From contig CM034548.1 of NCBI GenBank assembly GCA_020055645.1, forward strand, positions 14,322,001 to 14,386,000: 64,000 bases of DNA, read 5' to 3'. Source of the stretch: Tomocerus qinae (Eukaryota > Arthropoda > Collembola > Entomobryomorpha > Tomoceridae). Position 1 is the first letter of the stretch, and every line of letters starts with the position of its first letter. Below are positions 22,101 to 34,300 of the stretch, one piece after another. Under the pieces are notes generated by a model that saw only the letters and a program-made list of their open reading frames with translations, ran no database searches and had not been told where the DNA came from. The position numbers were made by a program, and so were the translations under genes.

Positions 22101-24240
22101 ATCCAATATGCTGATAGCGTCTCTAATGTGTGGACATTATATGCAATTTTACATACCGCGTCTATACATTTGTCTATCAGTTTTGGTGTAAGCTGATAAG
22201 CGACAAGGTTAGCTTAATGTAAATACATGGTTTCTGCATTGAGCCGTATAGGCATTAGGTATAAGGAAATGTACATTTGTGCTCTGCATACGAAAATGAC
22301 ATTCGAAATTCCTGTCGTGCGATGTGACATGAGCCGGCCGGTTCTCTGCTCCTTCTCATCTACATATAAACAACGAGCTTTGTAATATGCATTCTACGTG
22401 TTATAATTAAGTCCAATGGAATGATTCCAGGCTCTGTAGCAGAGAAATATAAATATGTGTATACAGTATTGGTGGATTCCACTGAGCTATTCGGCTGTAG
22501 ATTATTGGAAGACGGAGAATATTCATTGATCTGGTAAAAGTAAAGCAAGGTAGTTCATTTAAGTTCACTGTGATATAGCTAATTTTACGTCGAAGTTAGC
22601 AAATGCTACAATGTTGTACAATATATCCCATGATTGTATAACTGTATTGCATGCTCGAATGACATCGTCATGCTATTAACGTTCTTTTCTGCAGATGTAG
22701 ATATTTACAAATAGTATTACAGAATAATCGTTTTATATATACGTATAAACGCAAATTAAACTTGTACAATGTATATGTTACAGGGATTTAGCTAACAGGA
22801 ACTATCTTTACACTATCTGGGTTATAATTACCATAATAATGTAAGCACGAAACGAGGAATACACATTAAATAACTCCGTAAGTCGTATAAATTCCACATT
22901 TGCTACTAAAAATTGTTCTCCTGATGTAATTTGAAGATTGTCAGGTATCTTTAATTCGATAATTATTGGTTGAATGTAGCAGTGAATTACCAAAGTAATT
23001 AAGCAACCAAAAGTGACAGTTTAAGTCCCACTAGGTTTTTATGCATATTAATATGGAAATTTATCTAAAACATTTTTTAAACAGTAGATGGATAAACAGT
23101 TTACATTAAGTACATGTGTACTGACAGCCGTTGTAGTATAGTGTAGTGTACAGAAGTTTTTCATTACAGATTGGAGTGAGGCATTGAGTCCCACAATATT
23201 ATAGTCACATGATGATTTTGTAGTTTCGAATTTAGTATTGCCGTTTCTCTTTATTTTTCGTATCAGGAGGAGGTCTACCCGAGAGAAAGTCTACCCAGGA
23301 GGAGGTTTAATTGGGAGGTAGTCTAACCGGGAAAAAATCAGGTACGAGAGGCTACCATTTTTAGTGAACATTCCATGGTGTAACAAACAAGGATAATTTC
23401 AACGTTGGCATATGCGAGGGTTTCATATTCTTATCCCAGGAATTATGGTTGCATACCGGCAGAATAGCAAACTCCCTGTAACAGTTCTCACATAGTAGAA
23501 CTATGTAGTGAGCCGTGTCTCAAATTGTGGCAAACATTTGTATAAGCATGCATACGTTTAACTAGTTTACTATGGTGCATTTATTTTACGTTCGTAAGTA
23601 TTTATACACTAAAGTTGTAGTAACTATATCTATGTTTACGTTACATGCATCTTTGCTCTTGCTTTCTATTCTGCTACCCACACCTACCAACTTCTGTGGT
23701 AGATGTGTGTTTGTACTCTATGAGTATTCATTGTTCGTCGTAGAAAATGCAATGGAACAGAGTCGTAGTACAAGTCTGGTCTCCTGTCTGACTTTGAGAA
23801 GTTTCATTTAAGTTGTGTTGGTTTAGTGAAGAGTAAGTTTTATACACTTATAATAATATGCCTAGCACTCCTGTGTGTATGTGCTTTACCTATGTACATA
23901 ATGTCGCGTGGATAAGTTGCGTTTTAAACAAATAATATTTATAATATGAAAAAGATACATGTGTCTCCAACATTACAAAGCACATTGCAATTACTCCAAA
24001 GTATTTCGACTGGCATAATATTTCAGAACCATTAGTGCGGTCGTCAGAGTGAGAAGCAAACTGAAAGCTGCAGTAAATTCCAGAAGTTGTATGCAAAGCA
24101 AAAACCAGCGGATTAATATTATAGGAATAATGATATATAACGAACACTATTCACACATGCAAAGTCATCAGTTGGTCATAGAGTAGAGGATTTAAAGGAT
24201 TGCATGTCATGTCAGTGAAAGAAAGGAAAAAGTGTAGGTC
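19101..24240. other. Long non-coding stretch right of the transposon
   Basis: Several short open frames occur (for example 20630-20872, 21556-21765, 21922-22191), but none is recognisable or splice-supported. A short degenerate tandem lies at 23266-23333. Nothing else could be supported. Confidence 0.45.
23266..23333. repeat. Degenerate 17-bp tandem repeat, four units
   Basis: Four consecutive units of about 17 bases share the pattern gaggagg-tctaccc-g (gaggaggtctacccgag, agaaagtctacccagga, then two more diverged copies ending accggg). Confidence 0.6.
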
Positions 24241-25136
24241 CGAAAGAGTTTAGGATAATATGGATAGTGGAGAGACAGACATTGACATTATGAGGAAGGA
24301 AATGTGGAGAGATGAGAGTAGAGAACGTCCTGTCCTGTTGACTGTTTCAAGTGAATGAATAGGAGTAAGTGAGTGAGCTGAGGCAAGAACGGCGCATTGA
24401 TTGGGCGCAGGTGAGTGAGTGAGTAAAGTGAGTGAGGGGCTCTGCCACATTGGCCTCCGTGGCACGCTCCTCTGCAGTCATTTCCGGTGACAGAACTACG
24501 AGTCGGCCAGTTTTCGGAGAGGCGAGCCTCCGACCACATCTTACATCCCGCATCTTTGTCTAATCCGGCACGAACTACTCAATTGCCTAAGTACTCTCTA
24601 CCAGTTCAAACTTAATACACAGAGTCGTGTCTTCAGAGCCAACCCAGTTCGTTATTTTTTGTTTGTCCCCGAGTGCTACTCATTCAGTAGTACTTATCAG
24701 TGAATATTCAACAGTGACAATTTTAAATATTCTCCAATTTACAAAACAATTTATCAGACCTTTCGTGAAGCGTGTCTATATAAGGAGACCTATAATAGAC
24801 TTATAGATAGAAAGTGCCGGTAGATACATTTATTACTTATAGTAGCTACACAAGATATGAATAATTCTTGCAGTCTCTAGTTATTATTGAAACTTTATCG
24901 TCTTCTCAGACTGGAACTAAGAAATATTGAATAGTAACTGTCTGACGAACATAATTTACGCTTAAAATTAAAATATGTGTCTCAGTGGTGCAGTGTTGAT
25001 ACAGAATAAAGGACTGAATTTATTACTTCATTCGGAAAGATGACTAATATATTACAATTGAATTACTAAATATTGTTATTGTAAACATTTTGTATGTAGT
25101 CAGAGAAAGTTTCGTTGAGCAAGTTGTTAAGTGGAA
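24241..25136. promoter_or_regulatory. Possible promoter / first exon region of the NELL gene
   Basis: The stretch 24250-24560 is richer in GC than its surroundings and has few stop codons on the minus strand, where three overlapping frames stay open. On the plus strand a consensus donor, gcgcag followed by gtgagtgag, sits at 24410/24411, although in a gagt-rich simple context. It could end a non-coding first exon spliced to the acceptor at 28000-28001 upstream of the NELL start. This is inference from splice-site consensus only. Confidence 0.3.
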
Positions 25137-25289
25137 ATGAACGGAGAGGTAAAAGAAGAGCAACAGACTCAAAACTCATTTCAATGCACGTTATTGCAGC
25201 ACAAAAGTCTATCTCATCTTCTGCTTTCTAATGCCTCAGATTCAGAAGAGTCGAAGCCCAAGTCAGAATCTGGTCCGAAAGAGAACTAG
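25137..25289 (+). CDS. Small ORF, 50 residues, unknown
   Basis: An ATG at 25137 opens a frame of 50 codons ending in TAG. The peptide begins MNGEVKEEQQTQ and has a charged Ser/Glu/Lys-rich end (SNASDSEESKPK). The composition looks more protein-like than most frames here, but no family is recognised and no donor interrupts it. It may be an upstream ORF in a long 5' leader of the NELL transcript, or chance. Confidence 0.2.
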   Translation: MNGEVKEEQQTQNSFQCTLLQHKSLSHLLLSNASDSEESKPKSESGPKEN

Positions 25290-25847
25290 TTGGAAAACTT
25301 TATATGTATGAATGGGGTAACCTGAAACTGTCTGTTGTTACTTTTTCTGTTTTGTTACTGTTGGGTTTTCATTCAATCCTTTAATATAATAATATGTTGT
25401 GACTCTGACGATGTTGAATGATGAAATTCAGAAATGCAATGTAATCTAGTGAGTATAGCCATGTAATGCACAATTGCTGGGCAGCTTGTAGATTGTGACA
25501 CTGGGGGTTAGTCAAATAAAAAAACAATTTGTCGAAACAGTTAGTAGAGTGTATGAAAGCGAAAACGCAATAGTGCTGATGCCTGTATAATATTAAAGCA
25601 TGTATTGTTATCGGTGAAATGAAAATGCAGTAAAGCCGAATATAAGAGTTGTAATAGATATAATATTAGATTTTTAAGGGAAAATTTCAGTGAAGAGAGT
25701 GACTACATATTGTGTAACTACAGAGAGTGGATAAGTGATGTTATAGTATAACTGTAGTGGATTTCTGGTGGTTTGGTTGCCAGTTCGATCGGAGGACTGA
25801 CCCAGTTCAGTTCATACATACTACTTACATAGATCCGTAGAGATATA

Positions 25848-27001
25848 ATGTCGACAGAAAGACATACTAGAGAGGACGAAAAGGAGGAGAGGAAATTGCT
25901 AAATAGTGGAGAAGAAGAACGTGTACGTAACGTCCCGATAGGAAATAGTAAGTAAAAGTACAATAGACTAGGAAATAGAACCGGACAGCCAGCCACAGGA
26001 CAGAGAGTAGCTACTTAGCTAAAGAGAGATATACAAACTAGTAGGGACTTAGTCTCTCTATAAGTAATACAAGAAGTCATAAGAGTTTTATCCAGCCAAG
26101 GAAACGAAGACAAGTGAAACTAGCAATAAGCAAGTAAGAAAAGCAAAACTGGCAAAAGTGAAGCAAAGCAAAGCCAAGTCAAGTTTCTTGGGGAGCACAT
26201 ACCTAGTATGAGTACATAGTTAGCAAAGTATGTTATGTTGGTCTGAAGTGCAGTTAGTATGTACTAGTACGGTATATGTTATGGTATAGTGGAGGGATAA
26301 AGAATTACATAGAAGAGAGAGACATATTATGCCCTACTACTTATACACACACACAAACAGAGACTACTACTACTACTACTCACTCGGAAACTACAGAAAA
26401 CTATGTATGTATGTAGAAGGAGAGAGAGAGTTAAAGAAATAAAGAGTGGACTACAAAACTGAGTGAATATTTCTAAAGTCAAGTCAGTGGACTATGCCGT
26501 TGCGGCTGTGCTGCTGGAGAAAGTCCACTGAAAAGAAGCAGCTATATAGGAAACGGAAATTCAGCTCACGTAAGCAGAGCCGTCAGACTTATAGTAAGTA
26601 AGTAAGTGAGTTTAGTGAGTCTCGGTGGTAGTAGAGTAAGTAGAGTAAGAGGAGACAGACGAGCTGAGTGAGACCTTTTCTATCATCTACTACTACTAGG
26701 AGAGTCCCTGAGTGCCACTACGACGACGACTACAGATACAACTACTCATCGACTAACACTGGAGTCTACTACAGTCGAGTCGGGCACTGTGGCCGAGACA
26801 GACGAATCCGATTTGTCGGAATTCGTGGACAATTCAAGTGGTGCAGTTGCTTCTTCGCCGCTCCTCAACTGCTCCCTGCCAAAAATCAAGTGCCCATTTA
26901 TTTCCTATTTACATACACACACCATCCAACCACTACTGCAACAGATTAGTACTACGAGTCAATCAATTTCCTATAATAATAGAGACTTATCTACCTCCTG
27001 A
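25848..27001 (+). CDS. Candidate two-exon gene of unknown function
   Basis: Exon 1 (25848..25947) starts MSTERHTREDEKEERKLL and runs 33 codons plus one base into a consensus donor (aaata, then gtaagt). A matching phase-1 acceptor, a pyrimidine-rich stretch ending ctactactactag at 26699, opens exon 2 (26700..27001). That exon continues without stop through a Thr-rich segment and an acidic one (VAETDESDLSEFVDNSSG) to TGA, for 133 residues in total. The phase agreement and the two charged segments suggest coding. Against it, there is no recognised domain, and the second half of exon 2 (HTHTIQPLLQQ onward) looks like ordinary non-coding translation. It could instead be part of a leader of the NELL gene. 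Confidence 0.27.
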
Positions 27002-28001
27002 CTAAAAATAGTTCCTGGTTGCATATTCGACTGACTGTGTATTTACTTATTTACTGGAGGAGCTACCTACTACTATACTTATATCATACAATTATTTCTA
27101 TTACTATGCTATTTACTACTAGTTGTAGTACTTAAGGATAAGAATACATAGATAATAATAATTACAAGCAAATTGATACAAAAAGTGGGCATTGTGATTC
27201 CATTTGCCAAGTTTCAGTAGTAGATAAGAAATAACAAGCCAAGTCTTAGGAAACGCACGTAAAGTTTGTATTTGTACTGATTGAGACGAGAAGAGAGAGA
27301 GAGAGATGGACTTGGGTGGTGTGGTCGTTCCGTCTGTCTGTCTGGTGTGACTGAACAAGCGAACTTGGACTCATTCATTCATTTCTCTGCCAGAAGAAAC
27401 CTGAAAAGAACATCTTACGAGCAACAGAAAATTCATCAAAGTGCACTTGCACACGATTAAATACATTGAGCAGATAGCAAGAGAGTTATAGAGGAAGTAG
27501 TTATAAAGGAAAGAAAAACGTCTCGGAGAATTTATTGTTGCGACATTCCAATTGAATCCAACTTGTGAATTAGAGTAAAATATATGCGTCGATACGACAA
27601 TATACCTACACGATATGATAGAACTAGAAGAGGTCTACTACTACTAGAGACTCTATTACTCGACTGTTGTACCCTAATAATAAGTACAATAGAAGGATTC
27701 GTAGATGTGAACAGCAATTTCTGTCAGTGACACAGATGCAGAGAAGAAATGATCGCATCAGATTGGATCTCAGATAATAGACAGTACACTAACGACGCTA
27801 AATGAAACATTTTTACATTACGATTAGGAATTAAATCGAGAGTAGAGATTAGCAGAAACAATTCGGAGATCGAGTGGAGAATGACAATTGCTTTCTGTCT
27901 CTGTATATACACTTGGTTTGTTTGTAGTAATAGTTGAGTGCAGTGAGTGTCTTTTGGACTTGTCTTGTCCTGCCCTCAAAAGTTGTCTCGCCTCGTTTCA
28001 G

Positions 28002-28394
28002 TTGTTTCCGTTTGTGGCTTCGTTTGACTTGACTAAAATGTGTGGACCGGATGATGATGGGATCATCGATGTGATGCCAATGCAATGCCATGCCTTTTTG
28101 CTGGGCAAAAAGAAAGCAAAGTAAATCTATCAGAAGCCACCCACAGGAACTTTGCCACTAATCCTCTGTCGCGACTTGAACTCTGTCTGCACCAACAAAC
28201 CAAACAACTCTAGTTTAAATATCCACTTTTTATACCGAGTCTATGTCTTCTTCCCTGCAAACAAATGGAAGAACCATGGAAAATGTTGCAGAGTGACGAT
28301 AATTTTAAGTGAGAAATTGTCAAGAAGAATTATGCTGTATGCGGTGCGGTGAAACCCTGAGTACCGCATCTTCTTGGGTTCGCCTCTCTGCAAC
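28002..28394 (+). other. Probable 5' UTR segment of the NELL gene
   Basis: A good acceptor (cctcgtttcag) ends at 28001, and no donor of similar quality is obvious before the NELL start codon at 28395. The segment contains short upstream ORFs, for example ATG at 28038 reading MCGPDDDGIIDVMP for 28 codons. An in-frame TGA at 28350-28352 precedes the NELL ATG, which fixes that start unless an unseen exon intervenes. Confidence 0.4.
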
Positions 28395-31300
28395 ATGTTC
28401 TGCATCGCTCTAGTCCTCCTTTTACAGTGTCTCTTCGGCTCCTGCGGATACACCTTCAAAGGTACATTCCCCCATTCATTTATTCTCATTATCCCCCTCC
28501 CCAACTATCATAAACATTATTTATTATTATTATTACTACCAAGCAATATCCTTTCTATCTAGACTACTCACTGCCTACGTGGCTACCAAAAATCTCTTTC
28601 CTAACATACTTTTTGTAGTAATTCTATTTCTGAATAGTAGTGCCCGTAGTAAATGTCCACTAATAGAAAAGGTAAATAAGGTAGTACAGTTGCATTTATT
28701 ATTCAATCCAGCTTTCCCAATCTGACTTTCCCTTCTAATGTAACGATGCAATATATTAATCTCGTGTTATACATGCAAACATGAAATTGTACATAGTGAT
28801 AGTGCCACGCACTGGCCTACCTAATCCGTGTTCGCTTTAATATCCGCTTTTATTTGTACACAGCCAATCAACTCAAGTTGCTTGGCATAAGTCCCACAGG
28901 GAAATAATTATCTATCTATATAATACTTACATATGACGCGACGATCGGATTTACCAGATATAAAAACAAGTTGAAGCACAGTCTATGTTTACCAATCTAT
29001 ACCTCTCTAACAATGGATCCACTCTACATAATAAATTATATCCTTTCGTAACAAGCTACTCAAAGCGTTTGTGTTGGCAAATCGTAGTAGCCCTATTTCA
29101 TATTTTCAATCCGCTCTGTGAAATATGGCTCACTAACAAGAGAGGTTTTTATTATCAAAGAAACCCATCCCATATTTCGGCCAACTAAATTTTTTAGCTA
29201 CCAGAAATCCTCGAAAGTTTAGTAAAGTCCGTAATAAGCTATATTTCCAATGTCATCCTTCCAACAAGGTATCAGTCAGGTTGTTTAAATGGGCTTATGG
29301 CGTATAATTAATACCCTCTTAGGTTGCCAAGACTGCATCATGAAAAAGGACTCTGTAAATCATTCACAGGGATTCACTTTTTAATTTACCATATTTCCGA
29401 TTGTTACTGAAATGGCGGTTAAAGTCTGTGCATATAGCAGAGTAGATAGTAGGGGTGCATACTAGTCTTGGTCTTCATTGTCAAACGAAGGGTTGAGAGC
29501 GGTCCCAGCTCTGGCTTTAACCAGGTTGCATTTCTTGGTAGGTAGGTATACAGTTTATCCTCAATTTATACATCACTATAATATTATAACTATTCCCTAT
29601 ACTAAGAATGCAAAGTTTCTATTATTCCACTCTGACTCATTCTGTTTATCCAATATATCCGAGCACTTTAATATTAATAATGTATTATTGCTCTATCTCC
29701 GGTTTCTCATCCACTTGCTACAGAGAGTAGTGCAGTAGGATTATGCAAGAGAATACTACATAGACAGTACTAGTATGTCATGATCAGCCAAGTCTAGTTA
29801 CCTGGAGTTGTGTGGCCTGATTGGCAGTGGCACACTCACCCTCACATGTTCTCTCACAGAAGTCTCTATTGTTTTCCTCTCCCTGCACTTGCTTCCCAGT
29901 TCTCACACTCATTCATTTCAAATGCACAATACTCTTTACCTTTCCATTAACTATTATTGCAATGCTGTTCAATAAGATAGTATTATACCCCTCTTCTGGA
30001 CATAATACTAATGCATCAGATAAAATAAAATAATATTGTGACTTTTATGAGCGTGAGTACAGAAACATCCTGAAGAAACCTTCCTGCCTAGTCCAAATCA
30101 TATATTTATGTCTATGTTGTGCCCCGGCTACAAATGTAGGTAAAAATATATGCTCCAATTGTTAGTAATAGTAACTTTTATATCATAGCCGGATTGGCTG
30201 CAGTTGAACAGTATTCATCTATGTTCCATTTATTTTACTATTATTGCTTTCTGATTTCCCAGACTATTTAGAAAACGTGTGACGATCCTTTTACAATCAT
30301 ACTATTAAAATTATTAGATAATGATCATACATAATGTTATTATGCTAAATCCAATTAGCATTACTTGGAGTTTATCTCATCTAGTAACGTTTTCCAATCA
30401 TGGATGAGGTAAAGCTAGACTGCCAATCTGAATTCCAATGTGCAATGCATTTTTAATAGCTACTAAGTGATCTCCAGTTCCCATAACTGAAAATGCACCG
30501 TCGTTGAATTATGTAAGCACACTGAGTAGCTAATCCCTTTTTGTTAGGAACTTCTAATAGTCCTTCTGAAATTAACTTATCTTCAAATAAAACGTATACC
30601 ATAGTATAAGAATGTATATAATGCCACGAAAAATGCAGTATAGGTAAAACCCATGTGTAGGTGTCTTAAAAATACAGAAAAAAAACCTCGAAAATAGTTT
30701 CATTTGGATACTGTTCTCCCGTTACACAAACAGTTGGCAATGCACAAACATACGAGTAACATTTCTCAGCACTTTTTATAGTCTTGAGTTTGAACCTTCA
30801 TTTTTTAATGCAGACGTATTAGCTAAGGCTAAGTTATGAGACAGATTGCATTACATAAACGATTCAAAATTATTTAAAAGATTTCTTTGCTTTCCTTACT
30901 TGGTTCCATTTCATACTTAATTAGACTAATCGATGTTTGAATTCAGCGAGATAAATTCCGACCAGCAGAATCATGCATAAATAAACCAATAAAAACGAGC
31001 AAATTGAATATCAGAAAAGCTGAATGGCACTGCAAGCGTTCGTAGTAACTTTAGTTTATCACAATGTTATTGTATAGGCAAACCCTCTTTGTAAACAAAA
31101 TTTTCTTCGTATGCTAATGTAACGTGTAACGTTTATCAAAGCAGTTGTGTAGTCTGGAGCTGCATTGTTAGGTGTCAAATTGCTGAGTAAACCAAGAAGT
31201 GAGATACTTGTAAAAATAAGGTAACACATCACTACTTGCATGACTGCAATATATGTAGCATGTATATATAGATATAGCTAATAGGCAGTTTAAAAAAGAT

Positions 31301-34300
31301 GTCAACAACTCAAACATATCGATTAGGCAGTTATGTATTTCTTGAAATTCTCGACTAGTCTTCTATTGATTTTTGAGCGTCCGCCAATAGCAATAAATAG
31401 GGGATGACAATGAAATATTCCATTCGAAAGTTTTCAAAGCTCTGCATGTAGTTACGATTGACAAAATAGACATATAGTGGTAATTAAGGCTGACCTAGCC
31501 TATTTAATAGCAAGATGCCTTTTCCAGCTTTTGAAATATAACATATAACGTCATGTCCGATCCTATCTTAAGTATCTGATTGCAATTGGTTTTTAGCAAT
31601 AGAAACGTGTAGATAAATTGTCGCAGTTACTGTAAAAACGTAGAAAGTTGTCTGGACTTTGGCAACCTGAGTAAACCTGGCACGATGACGCCCATATACA
31701 TCGCTTTGTGCGGAGTGGGGTTCGTGCCACATTTTTTGACAATAGACAGACACGAGTCGCCATTCCAGATATTTGAAAATAAATATAAAAGCCTTATGAC
31801 GGAGGTAAACAAATGCTCCCAGAGTATATTTTAAACCATCGCTATATATGGGGATGTCTAATGCATGTTTAATAATAGTCTTCAGGACACAAATAACTGG
31901 AACGCTACTACAACTCACTTTAAGTAGGAACAAAGCAGATCTATGTGAAAAAATTAACGGCAAAACTGCTCTATTTTGTTAAACTTACAAATTGGAATTA
32001 CTGTTCTGAATATAATTTAAAATGTTGATTATTAAAAGGTTTGGTGGGCTTAACAAGTTTATCAGCTCAATTTGTCTTGCGTCGACTTGCATATTGACAT
32101 TGCAGTGCTAAGTACAATGAACTAATTAAAACTAAAATGAGTTGTCAATTAAATTTACTATTGGTGTCATGTTGGAAAAGGAGCGTTGATTAAGATTTCT
32201 AGGGATTTCCCTAAATGAGCCAGTAGTTGCATAAACTGCTGTCGGTTGTTAAATAGCTGTCTGAGTGGTGATTACAATTTTCACCGTTATTTTCCAAACT
32301 TTAGATTTCCAGGAGACTACAGATTTAAAGATTGCAATAGATGATGTTCTGATGAATGATGATTTGCAAATGTTCTGAATTGTTCTGTCTGTGTGGGAAC
32401 TACTTGAGAAAGCTAGATGTGGCTAGGTATTTGCCGATTTCACCAATTCCGTCCAGGCCAGACAACTCTCCTATTGACGTAAATATTGCCGAGTTGCTTT
32501 CTGTTTAGTTAAGCATTAGTAGTAAAGAATATTAGCGAAAACAGCATTTGCTGGTAAAGGATGGTTTTTAGCGATGATTGGGCAAGCCTATTATTTTAGA
32601 CTCCTATGTCATCACATCAGTTAGTTGATACAAAGTTTTACATACGTCATAGTCTTAGCATGTTGTCCAACGAATGTCTAATTCTTACTTTAACTTTAAT
32701 GTCTACGCAGGCACTATGAATACGTAAGAGTCTTGATAAGAATTGGATTTATATTCCAGTGACCAGTGCCTTCTGATTGGCATTCATATGCACTGCACTC
32801 GAATCGAGTCGAGTCAACCAACTTTTCCTATAGCTCAATGTTTTACCCTGGTACATATTTACACATACTCTTAGGTGTACATACTTATTACTAATATTAC
32901 ATATCTCCTATCTACATATTTTGCATTCTTTTCCCATCAATTTTACAACAGGCGAAACTATAATAGATATTGCCTTACTGTATTACTATATCTCTACTCC
33001 GTTCTGAGTAAATGTTGGCATTCGTTAGGCAAATTATTACTTTACATTTACAACATAGACATATTAATTTAACTTTTACCAGGACATAGCACATTCCTAA
33101 TTCCTACTAACTTTGCCCTTTCAGCTTTGCCTATTGCTTCGTGTGATCGTAGTGTTATGGTAAATGTCTCAACTCTCTCCCTGCTCCGCATTGTCGATTC
33201 ATGGTGTGTGTGTCCACTAATATGTGGCAATGCTTATATGCAAACTTTAAGGCAACGACAAACTTTAATAAAAAAAGGTAAAACCTTCATGTTGGTTTAG
33301 GGTATAAAAGTAGCTTAAGTATAATAGTATATAGGGACTGATGTTGAGTTTGTGGATATCATCTCGTGCATTCAATAAGGCATTGCCTTTCCTCCTGTGA
33401 GCTTTGCTTACTACAAACTATAAAAACTTAGATGTAACGTACGTATTAGTAGCTACAGTTTCCCTTCAATTTAAGTTCCGTCTACCCAACACATAAAATA
33501 TGCATATCCTTTCGAATGGTAAATCGATCAACTCTGTTTAGTATGAAATTCCATCTTTATTGACTCATTTGTAGCACACATATGTATTAAAGATTTATTA
33601 AGGTCGCGTATTAGATAGTCAAGAATAGGGTTATCTCTATAAAAGAGTGTCCTTTAAAGTCGTCACAGAGATAACTCGTTCATGTGGACAATTATTAAGC
33701 AATTTGTTAATTTCTAGCATCAACCGGTTTCTTTCTTCTCATAAAAAATGGAATTAGTAAGCATTTCTCCATTCAAAATCTTACATAGCAATTTTTTTAG
33801 CAACGCAACAGATTTGAGAAATTCATTCCCATGGTCATGCAATGAATTGGAAGGATTAAGACGTAAGCTAAGCAATTTTTCAGAAACATTTTACTGTCTT
33901 TGCGTATGTAAATCTATTTTAGCAACGGTGAGTGAAATTCTATTTTGATATGGTTTGCATATACAAAGTTTTAGCTTTCTGTGCAGAATTCATTAGATTT
34001 TCTCTCACATGGCAGATGGATCCTTTTTTGTTCAAATGTCAATTATGTGTAGTATAAATGAATGCATCCGGAAACGCTCGGAATACGATGAATAAAAGAT
34101 AAGTAGCTTTTCCATAGCTGGCTCTATTAGTTATCCATCTAATGGGGAAGGCGCATTAGGGATGGAGATATCTCTAGAACCCATTATAATAACGTAACGA
34201 ATTAATTGCAATAATTTGATTGAGATAGCGGTGATGAATGGCTATCAACTTCCATTCATACTTAGTGAAGAACCTTCCCAAATCAGAATAATTGACAGTG

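Noticed and set aside
24250..24553. Three overlapping minus-strand frames of 68-83 codons
   Set aside because: They arise from a GC-richer, stop-poor stretch; none has a domain or consistent splice context.
31568..31963. 131-codon minus-strand open frame in NELL intron 1
   Set aside because: No motif or supporting splice or poly(A) signals; an expected chance length in 17 kb of intron.
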